Both the position numbers and the translations under genes were made by a program. A DNA stretch of 18,085 nt from Armatimonadota bacterium (GTDB taxonomy: Bacteria > Sysuimicrobiota > Sysuimicrobiia > Sysuimicrobiales > Humicultoraceae): contig JACQHU010000148.1 in assembly GCA_016198805.1 (NCBI GenBank), positions 1 through 18,085 of the forward strand, written 5' to 3'. The notes under the pieces were generated by a model that saw only the letters and a list, made by a program, of their open reading frames with translations, searched no databases and was not told the origin of the DNA. Of this stretch, positions 1-8,081 are shown one piece after another. Numbering within the stretch: the stretch's first letter is position 1; each line of letters begins with the position of its first letter.

Positions 1-402
1 CGGGGCGCCGACATCATCTACCACGCGTCGGGCGGCACGGGGATCGGGGTGTTCGAGGCGGCGGTCATCAAGAAGAAGTGGGCCATCGGCGTCGACGCGG
101 ACCAGTCGCTGACCGCCAAGCCCGACCAGCGCGCGCAGATCCTCACCAGCAATATGAAGCGCGTGGACGTGGCCGTCTACGGGACGATCAAGGCCCTGGT
201 GAACGGGCGGTACAAGGCCGGCGTCCAGGCCTTTGGACTGAAGGAAGGCGGCGTCGGGTACGCCGTGAACAAGTACAACGAGGCCCAGATGAAGGACATC
301 GTCCCACGCCTGGAGACGCTGAAGAAGGACATCATCGCTGGCAAGATCAAGGTGCCCTCCGACAAGAAGGAACTCGAGGCGTTCCTGAAGACGCGCAAGT
401 AG
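1..402 (+). CDS. BMP/PnrA-family nucleoside-binding lipoprotein, C-terminal part
   Basis: This is the last 133 codons of a gene whose start lies before the window; the frame is open from base 1. The protein is the extracytoplasmic substrate-binding component of an ABC importer of the BMP (basic membrane protein)/PnrA/Med family, whose characterised members bind purine or other nucleosides. The visible part begins in the conserved block GADIIYHASGGTGIGVFEAA, continues with AIGVDADQS, and carries the GGVGYAV segment before a lysine-rich end, all characteristic of the C-terminal lobe of this family. The signal peptide and lipobox cysteine are outside the window. The ATPase and two permeases of the same importer follow directly. 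The family call is firm. The ligand is inferred: the kinase and glycosidase downstream point to pseudouridine, but a general nucleoside is equally compatible. Confidence 0.93.
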   Translation, partial: RGADIIYHASGGTGIGVFEAAVIKKKWAIGVDADQSLTAKPDQRAQILTSNMKRVDVAVYGTIKALVNGRYKAGVQAFGLKEGGVGYAVNKYNEAQMKDIVPRLETLKKDIIAGKIKVPSDKKELEAFLKTRK

Positions 403-412
403 CGCCTCCAGC

Positions 413-435
413 GAGGGGCGGCGGGATCCGCCCTC
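413..435 (+). promoter_or_regulatory. GC-rich hairpin between binding protein and ATPase genes
   Basis: An inverted repeat (GAGGGGCGG at 413-421, CCGCCCTC at 428-435, six-base loop, one bulged G) lies in the 42-base gap between the binding-protein stop and the ATPase start. No T-run follows, so it does not look like a simple intrinsic terminator. In ABC importer operons a hairpin here often protects the upstream message or attenuates read-through, so that binding protein exceeds membrane components. That role is inferred; chance pairing in GC-rich DNA is possible. Confidence 0.4.
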
Positions 436-444
436 GTCGCTTCC

Positions 445-1971
445 ATGGCCGCCGTCATTGAGTTAACCGGCATCACGAAGCGGTTCCCCGGGGTCCTGGC
501 CAACGATCAGGTCTCTCTGGCCGTGGCACCGGGAGAGATCCACGCCCTGGTCGGCGAGAACGGCGCCGGCAAGTCTACCCTGATGAAAATCCTCTACGGG
601 CTCTACCAGCCTGACAGCGGGTCGATCGCGGTCCGGGGCCAGCCCGTGGTCCTGGACAGCCCGCGCCGGGCGATCAGTCTGGGCATCGGGATGGTTCACC
701 AGCACTTCATGCTGATCCCGGTCTTCACCGTCGCCGAGAACGTCGTCCTGGGCTCCGAGCCGGCGCGCCGCGGCCGGCTGGCGCCGGATGAGGCCAGACG
801 CCGGGTTCGAGAGCTGTGCGATCAGTATGGCTTCGTGCTCGATCCGGACGCTGAACTGGGGGCCCTGTCGGTGGGCGAGCAGCAGCGCGTGGAGATCATC
901 AAGGTGCTCTACCGGGGGGCGGAGGTCCTGATCCTGGACGAGCCGACGGCCGTGCTCACGCCGCAGGAGGTCGACGACCTGTTCGCCAACCTGCGCCGGC
1001 TGCGCGCGGAAGGCAAGACCATCGTCTTCATCAGCCACATCCTGGAAGAGGTGCTGGCGATCGCCGACCGCATCACCGTGCTGCGGCGCGGGCAGGTCGT
1101 CGGCATGCTGGAGGCTGCGCGGGCGACGAAGGCGCAGATCGCGGAGATGATGGTCGGCCGGCCGATCTTGATGGAGCTGCCCGTCCCCGAGGTGGCTGCG
1201 GGCGAGCCGCGGCTGGTGGTCGAAGGCGCGGTCATAGCGGGTGCGCGCGGCCGGCCGGCGGTGCGCGGCCTGTCGTTCGCCGTGCGCAGCGGGGAAGTCT
1301 ACGGCATCGCTGGGGTCGAGGGCAACGGCCAGTCGGAACTGGTGGAGGCGCTGGTCGGCCTGCGGCCGCTAGTGAGCGGCCGGCTCCTGATCATGGGCCG
1401 CGACGTCACGCGCACCGGCGCACGCGGCATCCGGCTGCTGGGCGTGGCGCACATCCCTGAGGACCGGCACCGGCGGGGCCTGGTGCTCGCCATGGAGGTC
1501 TGGGAGAACCTGATCCTCGGGCACCACACGCGGCCGATCTTCGGGCCCGGGCTGCTGCTGGACCGCACCGCGATTGAGCGGTTCGCGCAGGAGCGCGTCG
1601 CGCGGTTCGACGTGCGCACGCCGTCACTCCGCACGCCGACCCTGGCGCTGTCGGGCGGCAACCAGCAGAAATTGATCGTCGCGCGAGAGTTCGCGTTCGA
1701 CCCTTCGGTGCTGGTAGCGGCGCAGCCCACCCGCGGTCTGGATATCGGCGCGACCGAGTTCGTCCGCCGCCAGATCCTCGACGCCAAGGCCGCGGGGATG
1801 GCGGTCGTGCTGGTCTCGGCCATGCTGGAAGAGATCCTGACGCTCGCCGACCGGATCGGGGTCATTCACGCCGGCCAGATTGTCGCCGAGTTCGCTCGCG
1901 GTGCCGCCACCCCGCGGGAGATCGGGCTCTACATGACCGGTGCGCGGCAGGCGGAGGTGCGAGCCGGGTGA
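445..1971 (+). CDS. ABC transporter ATPase, two nucleotide-binding domains (nucleoside importer, NupO/YufO type)
   Basis: This 508-residue cytoplasmic ATPase powers the importer encoded around it. It has two tandem ABC domains, as in sugar and nucleoside importers of the RbsA/MglA/NupO type. In domain 1 the Walker A is GENGAGKST (37-45), the signature LSVGEQQ (141-147), and the Walker B ends in D165-E166. Domain 2 is the usual degenerate half: its P-loop position reads GVEGNGQSE (290-298) without the lysine, its signature is LSGGNQQK (402-409), and the catalytic glutamate after Walker B is replaced by Q427 in QPTRGLD. Domain 1 is therefore likely the main hydrolysis site, as is normal for this family. 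The ATG at 445 fits the family N-terminus, though no strong ribosome binding site precedes it. The stop overlaps the next gene's GTG by four bases. The family is certain; the substrate is inferred. Confidence 0.95.
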   Translation: MAAVIELTGITKRFPGVLANDQVSLAVAPGEIHALVGENGAGKSTLMKILYGLYQPDSGSIAVRGQPVVLDSPRRAISLGIGMVHQHFMLIPVFTVAENVVLGSEPARRGRLAPDEARRRVRELCDQYGFVLDPDAELGALSVGEQQRVEIIKVLYRGAEVLILDEPTAVLTPQEVDDLFANLRRLRAEGKTIVFISHILEEVLAIADRITVLRRGQVVGMLEAARATKAQIAEMMVGRPILMELPVPEVAAGEPRLVVEGAVIAGARGRPAVRGLSFAVRSGEVYGIAGVEGNGQSELVEALVGLRPLVSGRLLIMGRDVTRTGARGIRLLGVAHIPEDRHRRGLVLAMEVWENLILGHHTRPIFGPGLLLDRTAIERFAQERVARFDVRTPSLRTPTLALSGGNQQKLIVAREFAFDPSVLVAAQPTRGLDIGATEFVRRQILDAKAAGMAVVLVSAMLEEILTLADRIGVIHAGQIVAEFARGAATPREIGLYMTGARQAEVRAG

Positions 1972-3113
1972 GTCCGCGGGTCCGCCTGACCGTCCTGCAG
2001 ATGCTGGCGCCGCTGCTGGCCATCGGCTTCGGCGCGCTCGTGGCGTCCGGCATCATCCTGGCCATCGGCAAGAACCCGCTGGACGTCTACGGCCTGATGC
2101 TCCGCTTTTCGCTCACCCGCGCCGACAGCGTGGCCGCGATCTTCTTCAAGGCGACGCCGTTGATCTTCGCCGGCCTAGCGGTCGCGCTTTCGTTTCGGGC
2201 CAACCTCTGGAACATTGGCGTGGAAGGCCAGTACTACGTCGGCGCCTTTGCCGCCGCCTGGGTGGGCTTTGCGATCCGCGGGCTGCCCTCGGGTGTCCAT
2301 CTCCCGCTGGCGGTGCTGGCCGCGCTGGCCGGTGGCGTGACCTGGGCGTTGCTCCCAATCGCGCTCAAGTTGCGCCGGGGCGCGCACGAAGTCATCACGA
2401 CGATCATGATGAACTACATCGCGTCGGCCCTGGTGCTGTACCTGCTGGCGGACGTGTTCCGTGACCCGGCGCAGGCCGGGACCCCGCGCGTGCGGACCCC
2501 GGAGTTCGCGCCGAACGCCCGCGTGCCGCTGCTCCGGCCGGCGCTGGAGGCCGTCGGGATCGGCATTCCCGAGCACTCGGCCCTGAACTGGTTCCTGCCG
2601 CTGGGGGTGGTCTTGTGTCTCGTCGCCGCCTTCCTGCTGGCCCGCTCGCGTTTCGGGCTGGAGGTCCGCGCAGTCGCCGGAAATCCCACGGCGGCCGAGA
2701 CCGCCGCGATCAGCATCGGCCGCGTGCAGTTCATGATGTTTCTCGCCAGCGGCGCGGTCGCGGGGCTGGTGGGATTGTCGGACGTGCTCGGGTTCTTCGG
2801 GTACTTCGACATCGACTTCCCCAAAGGGCTGGGGTTCCTGGGCATCTCGGTGGCGCTGCTGGCCCGGAACAACCCTGTGGGCATTCTGGTGGCCGCGCTG
2901 CTGTTCGCGTTCCTCGACCGCGGCGCCCAGGGAGTGCAGGTGTTCGCCGATGTCCCCCGCGAGGTGATCACGATCCTCCAGGCCGTCATCATCCTGGCGA
3001 TTGTGGTTGCGTATGAGTTGGTGACGCGGTACGTCCGCACTCAGCGGAAGCGGGAGGCCGAGCGGGTGATCCTCGCCCCCGTGGCCGCCGCGGCGGGGGA
3101 GGGGGGCGCGTGA
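1968..3113 (+). CDS. ABC transporter permease (BPD_transp_2 family, NupP/YufP type)
   Basis: A 381-residue polytopic inner-membrane protein forming half of the transport channel. It belongs to the branched-chain-type permease family (BPD_transp_2) used by BMP-dependent nucleoside importers. Family landmarks include NIGVEGQ (from residue 82) and the cytoplasmic loop RAVAGNPTAAETAAISIG (from residue 234), which contacts the ATPase. Many hydrophobic helices span the sequence, and a short charged tail (TQRKREAERV) ends it. The GTG start overlaps the ATPase stop as GTGA, with GGAGG at 1953-1957 ten bases upstream, so translational coupling is likely. It pairs with the shorter permease downstream as a heterodimer. 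Length and order (ATPase, long permease, short permease) match nupOPQ/yufOPQ. Confidence 0.93.
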   Translation: MSPRVRLTVLQMLAPLLAIGFGALVASGIILAIGKNPLDVYGLMLRFSLTRADSVAAIFFKATPLIFAGLAVALSFRANLWNIGVEGQYYVGAFAAAWVGFAIRGLPSGVHLPLAVLAALAGGVTWALLPIALKLRRGAHEVITTIMMNYIASALVLYLLADVFRDPAQAGTPRVRTPEFAPNARVPLLRPALEAVGIGIPEHSALNWFLPLGVVLCLVAAFLLARSRFGLEVRAVAGNPTAAETAAISIGRVQFMMFLASGAVAGLVGLSDVLGFFGYFDIDFPKGLGFLGISVALLARNNPVGILVAALLFAFLDRGAQGVQVFADVPREVITILQAVIILAIVVAYELVTRYVRTQRKREAERVILAPVAAAAGEGGA

Positions 3114-4087
3114 TCGACCTCCTAGTCTCGCTGCTCAACCTGGCGCTGCTGGCGTCGGCCGTCCGCCTCACCGTGCCGATCCTGCTCACGGCGATGGGTG
3201 CCGTGTACTCGGAGCGCGGCGGCGTCGTCAACATCGGGCTGGAAGGCATCATGATCGTGGGGACGTTCTTCGGCGCGGCAACCACGCACCTGGTGGCCCA
3301 GGCGTTCCTGTCGGCCGACCCCGCCGCAGTGCCGGTGATCGCCCCCCTGGTGGGCATGCTGGCCGCCGCCGCCGCCGGCATGCTGTTCTCGCTGGTGCAC
3401 GCGGTGGTCGCGGTGACGTTCCGGGTCGACCAGATCATCAGCGGAGTCGCGCTGAACCTGCTGGCGGTGGGCCTGGCGCGGTTCCTCAACATCCTGTTCT
3501 TCGGCGTGGCGACGCAGTCGCCGGGCATCCAGGGATTTGCGCCGCTGGCCATTCCCGGCCTCAGGAAGATTCCGGCGCTGGCCCCTCTGGCCACGGGTAT
3601 CTCTCCGGTCATCCCCGCGGCCCTGGTGCTGGTGATCCTGGGCCAGTGGGTGCTGGTGCGGACGGTGTTTGGGCTGCGGCTGCGCGCGGTCGGCGAGCAC
3701 CCTGCCGCCGCCGACACCCTGGGGATCAGCGTGACCCGCATGCGGTACGCGGGCGTGCTGATCAGCGGCGCGCTCGCCGGGCTGGCCGGGGGCTATCTGT
3801 CCATCGAGCAGGGACGCGGCTATCTCGAGGGGATGACGCAGGGGCGCGGCTTCATCGCCCTGGCCGCAATGATCTTCGGCAACTGGTGGCCGCTGGGCGC
3901 GCTGGGCGCGTCCGCGCTGTTTGGGTACTTCGACGCGCTGAGCCTGCGGGTGGTCCACACCGGTGTGCCCTACCAGTTCATCACCGTCCTCCCGCATGTG
4001 GCGTCGATCCTGGTGCTCGCGGGATTCGTGCGGCGCGCGATGCCGCCGGCGGCCGACGGGATTCCCTACAGCAAGGAAGAGGTGTAA
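3110..4087 (+). CDS. ABC transporter permease (BPD_transp_2 family, NupQ/YufQ type)
   Basis: This 325-residue membrane protein is the second permease of the nucleoside-type importer. It shares the family landmarks of its partner: NIGLEGIMIVG (from residue 41) and the ATPase-contacting loop RAVGEHPAAADTLGIS (from residue 192), followed by a glycine-rich helix (SGALAGLAGG). The smaller size is typical of the second permease in BMP-type systems. The GTG start overlaps the previous stop by four bases (GTGA). The gene end carries the AAGGAAGAGG stretch (4073-4082) that serves as the ribosome binding site of the kinase gene two bases downstream, which ties the transporter to the catabolic genes. 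Family confidence is high. Substrate is inferred from the neighbours. Confidence 0.93.
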   Translation: MIDLLVSLLNLALLASAVRLTVPILLTAMGAVYSERGGVVNIGLEGIMIVGTFFGAATTHLVAQAFLSADPAAVPVIAPLVGMLAAAAAGMLFSLVHAVVAVTFRVDQIISGVALNLLAVGLARFLNILFFGVATQSPGIQGFAPLAIPGLRKIPALAPLATGISPVIPAALVLVILGQWVLVRTVFGLRLRAVGEHPAAADTLGISVTRMRYAGVLISGALAGLAGGYLSIEQGRGYLEGMTQGRGFIALAAMIFGNWWPLGALGASALFGYFDALSLRVVHTGVPYQFITVLPHVASILVLAGFVRRAMPPAADGIPYSKEEV

Positions 4088-4089
4088 CA

Positions 4090-4980
4090 GTGCACAAGCC
4101 CGTGGTCGCCATCGGCGGCGCCCTGGTGGATATCCGCGCGACCACCCCTGCGCGGTGGATGCCCGGACGGTCGCTGCCCGGGGCGGTGCGCATCGGGGCG
4201 GGCGGCGCGGCCCGCAACGTGGCGGTGAATCTGGCGCGTCTGGGCTACCCGGTAACCCTGGCGACCGCCGTGGGGGACGATCCACTCGGCGACTGGCTGC
4301 TGCGCGTCACATCCGACGCCGGCGTTGACATCTCACCCTGCCTCCGCCGGTCCCAGACCACCGGCACGCTCGTCGCCGTGGGACCTGATGGCGGAGAACC
4401 CTGGTGCGTATCCGATGCCGGACCGGTCGACGCGCTGGAGGTCGCGGACCTGGAAGGCTGGCGGGCCGTGCTTGCCGGCGCGCGGGCGATCGTGGCCGAC
4501 GCCAACCTTCACGAGCCCCTCCACGAGGCGCTGCAGGGGCTGGCTGGAGAGATCCCTCGTGTCCTGCTCGCGACGTCTCCCCCGAAGGCCGTCCGTCTGC
4601 GCTCAGCCCTGGCGGGAGCCGCAGCGGTCGTGTGCAACCGCGCCGAGGCGCTGGCGATCACCGGGTTGCCGAACACGCTCAGCTGGCAGGCCCTGGGGAC
4701 AGCGTTGCTCACGGAGGGCGTCGAGCGCGTTGTCATCACCCTGGGCCCGGAAGGCGTCGGGATCACCACAGCCGAAGAGGCCCTGCACTGTCCGGCGGCG
4801 CCCGCCGACGTGGTCGACCCCACCGGGGCCGGCGACGCGGTGGCCGCGGTGGCGCTACATGGGTTGCTCGCTGGCCTCGACCCTGGCAGGACCGCCGCTC
4901 TCGCTGTCGCCGCCGCGGCGGTGGTGGTGCAGTCGCACGAGGCCACCCCGTCGGCGCTGGCGTCTGTGATCGCAGGATGA
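4090..4980 (+). CDS. psuK: PfkB-family carbohydrate kinase, probable pseudouridine kinase
   Basis: A 296-residue cytoplasmic kinase of the PfkB/ribokinase family. It probably phosphorylates pseudouridine to pseudouridine 5'-phosphate with ATP. Visible motifs are the N-terminal di-glycine substrate signature GAGGAARNVAVNLARLG (from residue 36), the NxxE motif at N183-E186 and the anion-hole signature DPTGAGDA (243-250), in which D249 is the predicted catalytic base. The stretch IVADANLHE resembles the corresponding part of E. coli PsuK. The GTG at 4090 is chosen because it lies two bases after the permease stop, seven bases after AAGGAAGAGG, and gives the expected N-terminus; upstream codons lie inside the permease gene. 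The gene overlaps psuG by ATGA, which is the main reason for the psuK name. A generic sugar or nucleoside kinase is the alternative. Confidence 0.85.
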   Translation: MHKPVVAIGGALVDIRATTPARWMPGRSLPGAVRIGAGGAARNVAVNLARLGYPVTLATAVGDDPLGDWLLRVTSDAGVDISPCLRRSQTTGTLVAVGPDGGEPWCVSDAGPVDALEVADLEGWRAVLAGARAIVADANLHEPLHEALQGLAGEIPRVLLATSPPKAVRLRSALAGAAAVVCNRAEALAITGLPNTLSWQALGTALLTEGVERVVITLGPEGVGITTAEEALHCPAAPADVVDPTGAGDAVAAVALHGLLAGLDPGRTAALAVAAAAVVVQSHEATPSALASVIAG

Positions 4981-5915
4981 GGACGCCTGATCTCAGGACG
5001 ATCCACGTCGCGCCCGAGGCGCGGGCGGCGCTGGAGGCGGGCGCGCCGGTCGTCGCCCTGGAGAGCGCGGTGTTCTCGGATGGCCTTCCCCCGGCCGAAG
5101 GCCGACGGCTGGCCCTGCGCCTCAACGACCTGCTGCGCAGCGCCGGGGTCACCCCTGCGCTGATCGCCGTGCGGGACGGCCGAATTGAGGTCGGCGTCGA
5201 TCCCGCGGGCCTGGCGTTCCTCTACGGCCCGGATGTGATCAAAGTTGCGGAGCGCGACCTCGCAGTCGCGCTCGCGCAGGGCCGGTCTGGCGGCACCACC
5301 GTATCGGCGACGATGGCCGTAGCGCACGCGGCGGGCCTGCGCACGCTGGCCACGGGAGGAATCGGCGGCGTCCACCTTAGCGCAGAGTCCTCCGGCGACG
5401 TGTCGGCCGATCTGGACGCGCTGCGTCGGCACCCGCTGGTCGTGGTCTGCGCGGGCGCGAAGGCGATCTGCGACACCGGCAGGACGGCTGAGGCCCTGGA
5501 CACGCTGGGGGTCACGGTGGTGGGCTATCAGACCGGAACGTATCCGGCCTTCTACGTTCGGACCAGTGGCGTCGAGGTGCCTCACCGGGTCGAGAGCCCG
5601 GAGGATGTGGTCGCCATCGCGCAGGCCAAGGCCGCCCTGGGCGATCGGTCGGCGCTGCTGGTAGTGTACCCCCCTCCGGTGGCTGCCGCGCTCGATGCCG
5701 CGGAGGTCGAGCAAGCGGTGGCGTCGGCGATGGCGCAGGCCCGCGGCGAAGGCATCACCGGCTCACGCCTCACGCCCTATCTGCTCGGCGCGGTGGCCCG
5801 TGCCACTGGAGGCCGCGCGCTGGCGGCCAACCTGGCCCTGCTGGAGGCCAATGCCGCGCTGGCCGCCGCGATTGAGCGGGCGTGGGCAGCCGCACGCCGC
5901 GTCCCATCCCGATGA
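4977..5915 (+). CDS. psuG: Pseudouridine-5'-phosphate glycosidase
   Basis: This 312-residue enzyme cleaves the C-C glycosidic bond of pseudouridine 5'-phosphate to give uracil and ribose 5-phosphate. The length matches the family (about 305-312). The family motifs are present: ALES with E29, SGGTTVSATM, ATGGIGGVH, and CAGAKAICD with K162. E29 and K162 correspond to the E. coli catalytic glutamate (E31) and the lysine (K166) that forms a ring-opened ribose adduct. The remainder (VGYQTGTYPAFYVRTSGVEV, GSRLTPYLL) is also typical. The ATG at 4977 overlaps the kinase stop as ATGA, which supports co-translation with psuK. Longer in-frame extensions upstream lie inside the kinase gene and are not family-like. 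The enzyme completes a two-step route from pseudouridine to usable uracil and ribose phosphate. Confidence 0.96.
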   Translation: MRTPDLRTIHVAPEARAALEAGAPVVALESAVFSDGLPPAEGRRLALRLNDLLRSAGVTPALIAVRDGRIEVGVDPAGLAFLYGPDVIKVAERDLAVALAQGRSGGTTVSATMAVAHAAGLRTLATGGIGGVHLSAESSGDVSADLDALRRHPLVVVCAGAKAICDTGRTAEALDTLGVTVVGYQTGTYPAFYVRTSGVEVPHRVESPEDVVAIAQAKAALGDRSALLVVYPPPVAAALDAAEVEQAVASAMAQARGEGITGSRLTPYLLGAVARATGGRALAANLALLEANAALAAAIERAWAAARRVPSR

Positions 5916-5980
5916 GCGACGGCCGGGTCGAGGCGCAGGGAATAAGAGGTGCCGCGCGAAAGAATCGCCGCAGGACGCCT

Positions 5981-6808
5981 ATGTCTGCGCACCGCGATCG
6001 GGGAGAGGGGACCGGAATCGGTGCTGCATTGAGGGCGGCACGCGCCGCGCGCGGCGTGTCGCTGGCCGACGTGCAGGCCCGGACGAAGATCAGTGCCAGG
6101 TTCCTGGCCGCCTTCGAGGAGGAGCGGTTCAACGACCTGCCACCCTTTCCTTATGCGCGGGGCTTCCTGCGCACGCTGGCGCGCGAACTCGACCTGGACC
6201 CTGAACCGCTCGTCGCTCGGCTGGCCGAAGTGCTCGGGCCGGGTGCCCGGACCGGGGCCGACGCATGGGACCGTCTGACCTCCGCCATCGAACCGGCACA
6301 ACCGTCGTCGCGGCTACGCCGCCTGGCGATCTCGACGGGCGTGGTCGTGCTGCTGGTGGGCGTGGCCCTGGCGGCGGATTTCGCGCACCGCTTCCGCGAG
6401 TTCTCGCAACCTCCCCCCGACTCCCCTCCCGGGCAGGCACAGGAACGCCCGGCACCGGCCGCCGGACCGAAGGCTGTGATACCGACGGCACCACAGCCCT
6501 CGACGCCGGGGGGCTCCGCGCCGCCGTCCGCCGCCCCGGCCGTCGCAGCCGCCGGAGACGAGGGCATCACGGTGGAGGTCCAGGCACTCGGCCGCTCGTG
6601 GATCCTGGTGACGACCGAGGCTGGGACGCTCTTCGAGGGATTCATCACGGCGGGCCAGACACGGCGCTGGCAGAGCACGAAGGTGCTGACGATCCGCGTG
6701 GGCAATGCAGGTGCTGTGATCCTCACGGTCAACGGGAAGATCATCGGCCCGCTCGGACGGCCGGGAGAGGTCGTCGATCGCACGATTCGAACGGATGCCC
6801 TGCCCTAA
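5981..6808 (+). CDS. rodZ: RodZ-like membrane-anchored helix-turn-helix protein
   Basis: A 275-residue single-pass membrane protein with the RodZ layout. The cytoplasmic helix-turn-helix (HTH_25, about residues 12-78) contains VSLADVQARTKIS and FNDLPPFPYARGFLRTLA. One transmembrane helix follows (about 114-134, VVVLLVGVALAA), then a proline/alanine-rich linker (about 140-188) and a beta-rich C-terminal DUF4115 domain (about 192-270). RodZ links MreB to the envelope during rod-shape growth; B. subtilis YmfM is the relative near cinA-recA. The ATG at 5981 is chosen because it places the HTH close to the N-terminus and has AGGA upstream. An in-frame ATG at 5912 overlaps the psuG stop as ATGA and would add 23 basic, non-conserved residues; translational coupling makes that start possible. 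Function is assigned from architecture only. Confidence 0.85.
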   Translation: MSAHRDRGEGTGIGAALRAARAARGVSLADVQARTKISARFLAAFEEERFNDLPPFPYARGFLRTLARELDLDPEPLVARLAEVLGPGARTGADAWDRLTSAIEPAQPSSRLRRLAISTGVVVLLVGVALAADFAHRFREFSQPPPDSPPGQAQERPAPAAGPKAVIPTAPQPSTPGGSAPPSAAPAVAAAGDEGITVEVQALGRSWILVTTEAGTLFEGFITAGQTRRWQSTKVLTIRVGNAGAVILTVNGKIIGPLGRPGEVVDRTIRTDALP

Positions 6809-6842
6809 GCTCAGACGCCGTGCCCGAAAACGAGTGGCGGCC

Positions 6843-8081
6843 ATGCGCGCTGAACTGATCTCGGTCGGCACGGAACTGCTCCTCGGACAGATCACCGATA
6901 CCAACGCGGTCTACCTGGCACGGCTGCTCGCTTCCTACGGCGTTGACGTGCTCCACAAGCAGACGGTCGGGGACAACCTGGACCGCGTCCGAGGTGCGGT
7001 CGTCCTGGCGCTGCAGCGGGCGGACCTGGTGATCATGACCGGTGGGCTGGGACCGACCGAGGACGACCTCACGGTCGAAGCCGTGGCGCTGGCCATCGAT
7101 CGGCCCCTGGTCTACGACCAGAGCGTGGCTGATGGCCTGGCGGCCTTTTTCGAGCGGCGTCGCCGCACCCCGCCCGCGTCGGTCTTCCGCCAGGCGCGCA
7201 TTCCTGCAGGCACGCAGGTCATCCCCAACCGGCGGGGGACGGCTCCCGGGTTGATCGTGCCCGTCGGAGACCAGACGATCTTCATCTTCCCAGGCGTCCC
7301 CCATGAGATGGAAGGCCTCGTGGCCGAGGGGCTGATTCCCTGGCTCCAGGCCAGGACCGGCGGAGACGTCATCCGTTCCCGCGTGCTGCGGATCGCGGGC
7401 CTGGGTGAATCGGTCGTGGAAGAGCGCGTGCGCGAGCTGATCCACGGTGCCAATCCCACCGTGGCACCGCTGGCCAAGACCGGCGAAGTCCACCTGCGCA
7501 TCACGGCCAAAGGACCACCCGGCGCCGTAGGAGCGATGCTCGATGAGATGGAGGCCGCGCTGCGTGCCCGCCTGGGAGACGCGGTCTTCGGCATCGACGA
7601 CGAAGCGTTGCACACAGCCACGGCGCGCCTGCTCATCGATCAGCGGAAGACCCTGGCCATCGCGGAGTCGTGCACGGCGGGGCTCGTCGCCTCCCGCCTC
7701 ACAGAGGTTCCGGGGAGTTCTGCATTCCTGCTGGCCGGGTTCATCCCGTACAGCAACGAGGCCAAAGTCCGCGATCTCGGCGTGCCGGCCGCGCTGCTCG
7801 CCGCCCATGGTGCGGTGAGCGCGGAGGTCGTCGCCGCCATGGCCGCAGGCGCCAGGCGCGTCGCGGGCGCCGACGTCGGGCTGGCCATCACGGGGATCGC
7901 TGGGCCCTCCGGCGGCACGCCCGCGAAACCCGTCGGGCTGGTCTTCGTCGCCATCGACAGCGATGCCCGGACCCGGACGGAAGAGTTGCATTTCGGCGAG
8001 GGTCCTGGTCGATCTGTGATCCGCCACCTGGCCGCTCAGACGGCCATCAACCTGCTCCGGCTCACCCTCCTGCGATGGTGA
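6843..8081 (+). CDS. cinA: CinA family protein (competence/damage-inducible; NMN amidohydrolase domain)
   Basis: This 412-residue cytoplasmic protein has the standard two-domain CinA layout. The N-terminal MoCF-like domain (COG1058, associated with nucleotide pyrophosphatase activity) opens with AELISVGTELLLGQ (3-16) and carries TGGLGPTEDD (66-75). The C-terminal PncC-like domain deamidates nicotinamide mononucleotide in related enzymes; it shows AESCTAG (around E275-G280), YSNEAK and TGIAGPSGGT (350-359), so both active-site regions look intact. The ATG at 6843 gives the canonical N-terminus. An upstream in-frame ATG at 6795 would overlap rodZ by 14 bases and add a basic, non-family stretch. 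The stop overlaps thpR by seven bases. The order cinA-thpR-recA is also known from Deinococcus and Thermus, where the genes can be co-transcribed. Confidence 0.95.
   Translation: MRAELISVGTELLLGQITDTNAVYLARLLASYGVDVLHKQTVGDNLDRVRGAVVLALQRADLVIMTGGLGPTEDDLTVEAVALAIDRPLVYDQSVADGLAAFFERRRRTPPASVFRQARIPAGTQVIPNRRGTAPGLIVPVGDQTIFIFPGVPHEMEGLVAEGLIPWLQARTGGDVIRSRVLRIAGLGESVVEERVRELIHGANPTVAPLAKTGEVHLRITAKGPPGAVGAMLDEMEAALRARLGDAVFGIDDEALHTATARLLIDQRKTLAIAESCTAGLVASRLTEVPGSSAFLLAGFIPYSNEAKVRDLGVPAALLAAHGAVSAEVVAAMAAGARRVAGADVGLAITGIAGPSGGTPAKPVGLVFVAIDSDARTRTEELHFGEGPGRSVIRHLAAQTAINLLRLTLLRW

Noticed and set aside
3122..4285. Minus-strand open frame of 387 codons opposite the second permease and kinase
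   Set aside because: Biased, domain-free translation opposite conserved genes.
4324..4360. TTGACA inside psuK
   Set aside because: No -10 box at suitable spacing and it lies in conserved coding sequence.
6741..8027. Minus-strand open frame of 428 codons opposite cinA
   Set aside because: Mirrors the cinA reading frame almost exactly and shows no family features.
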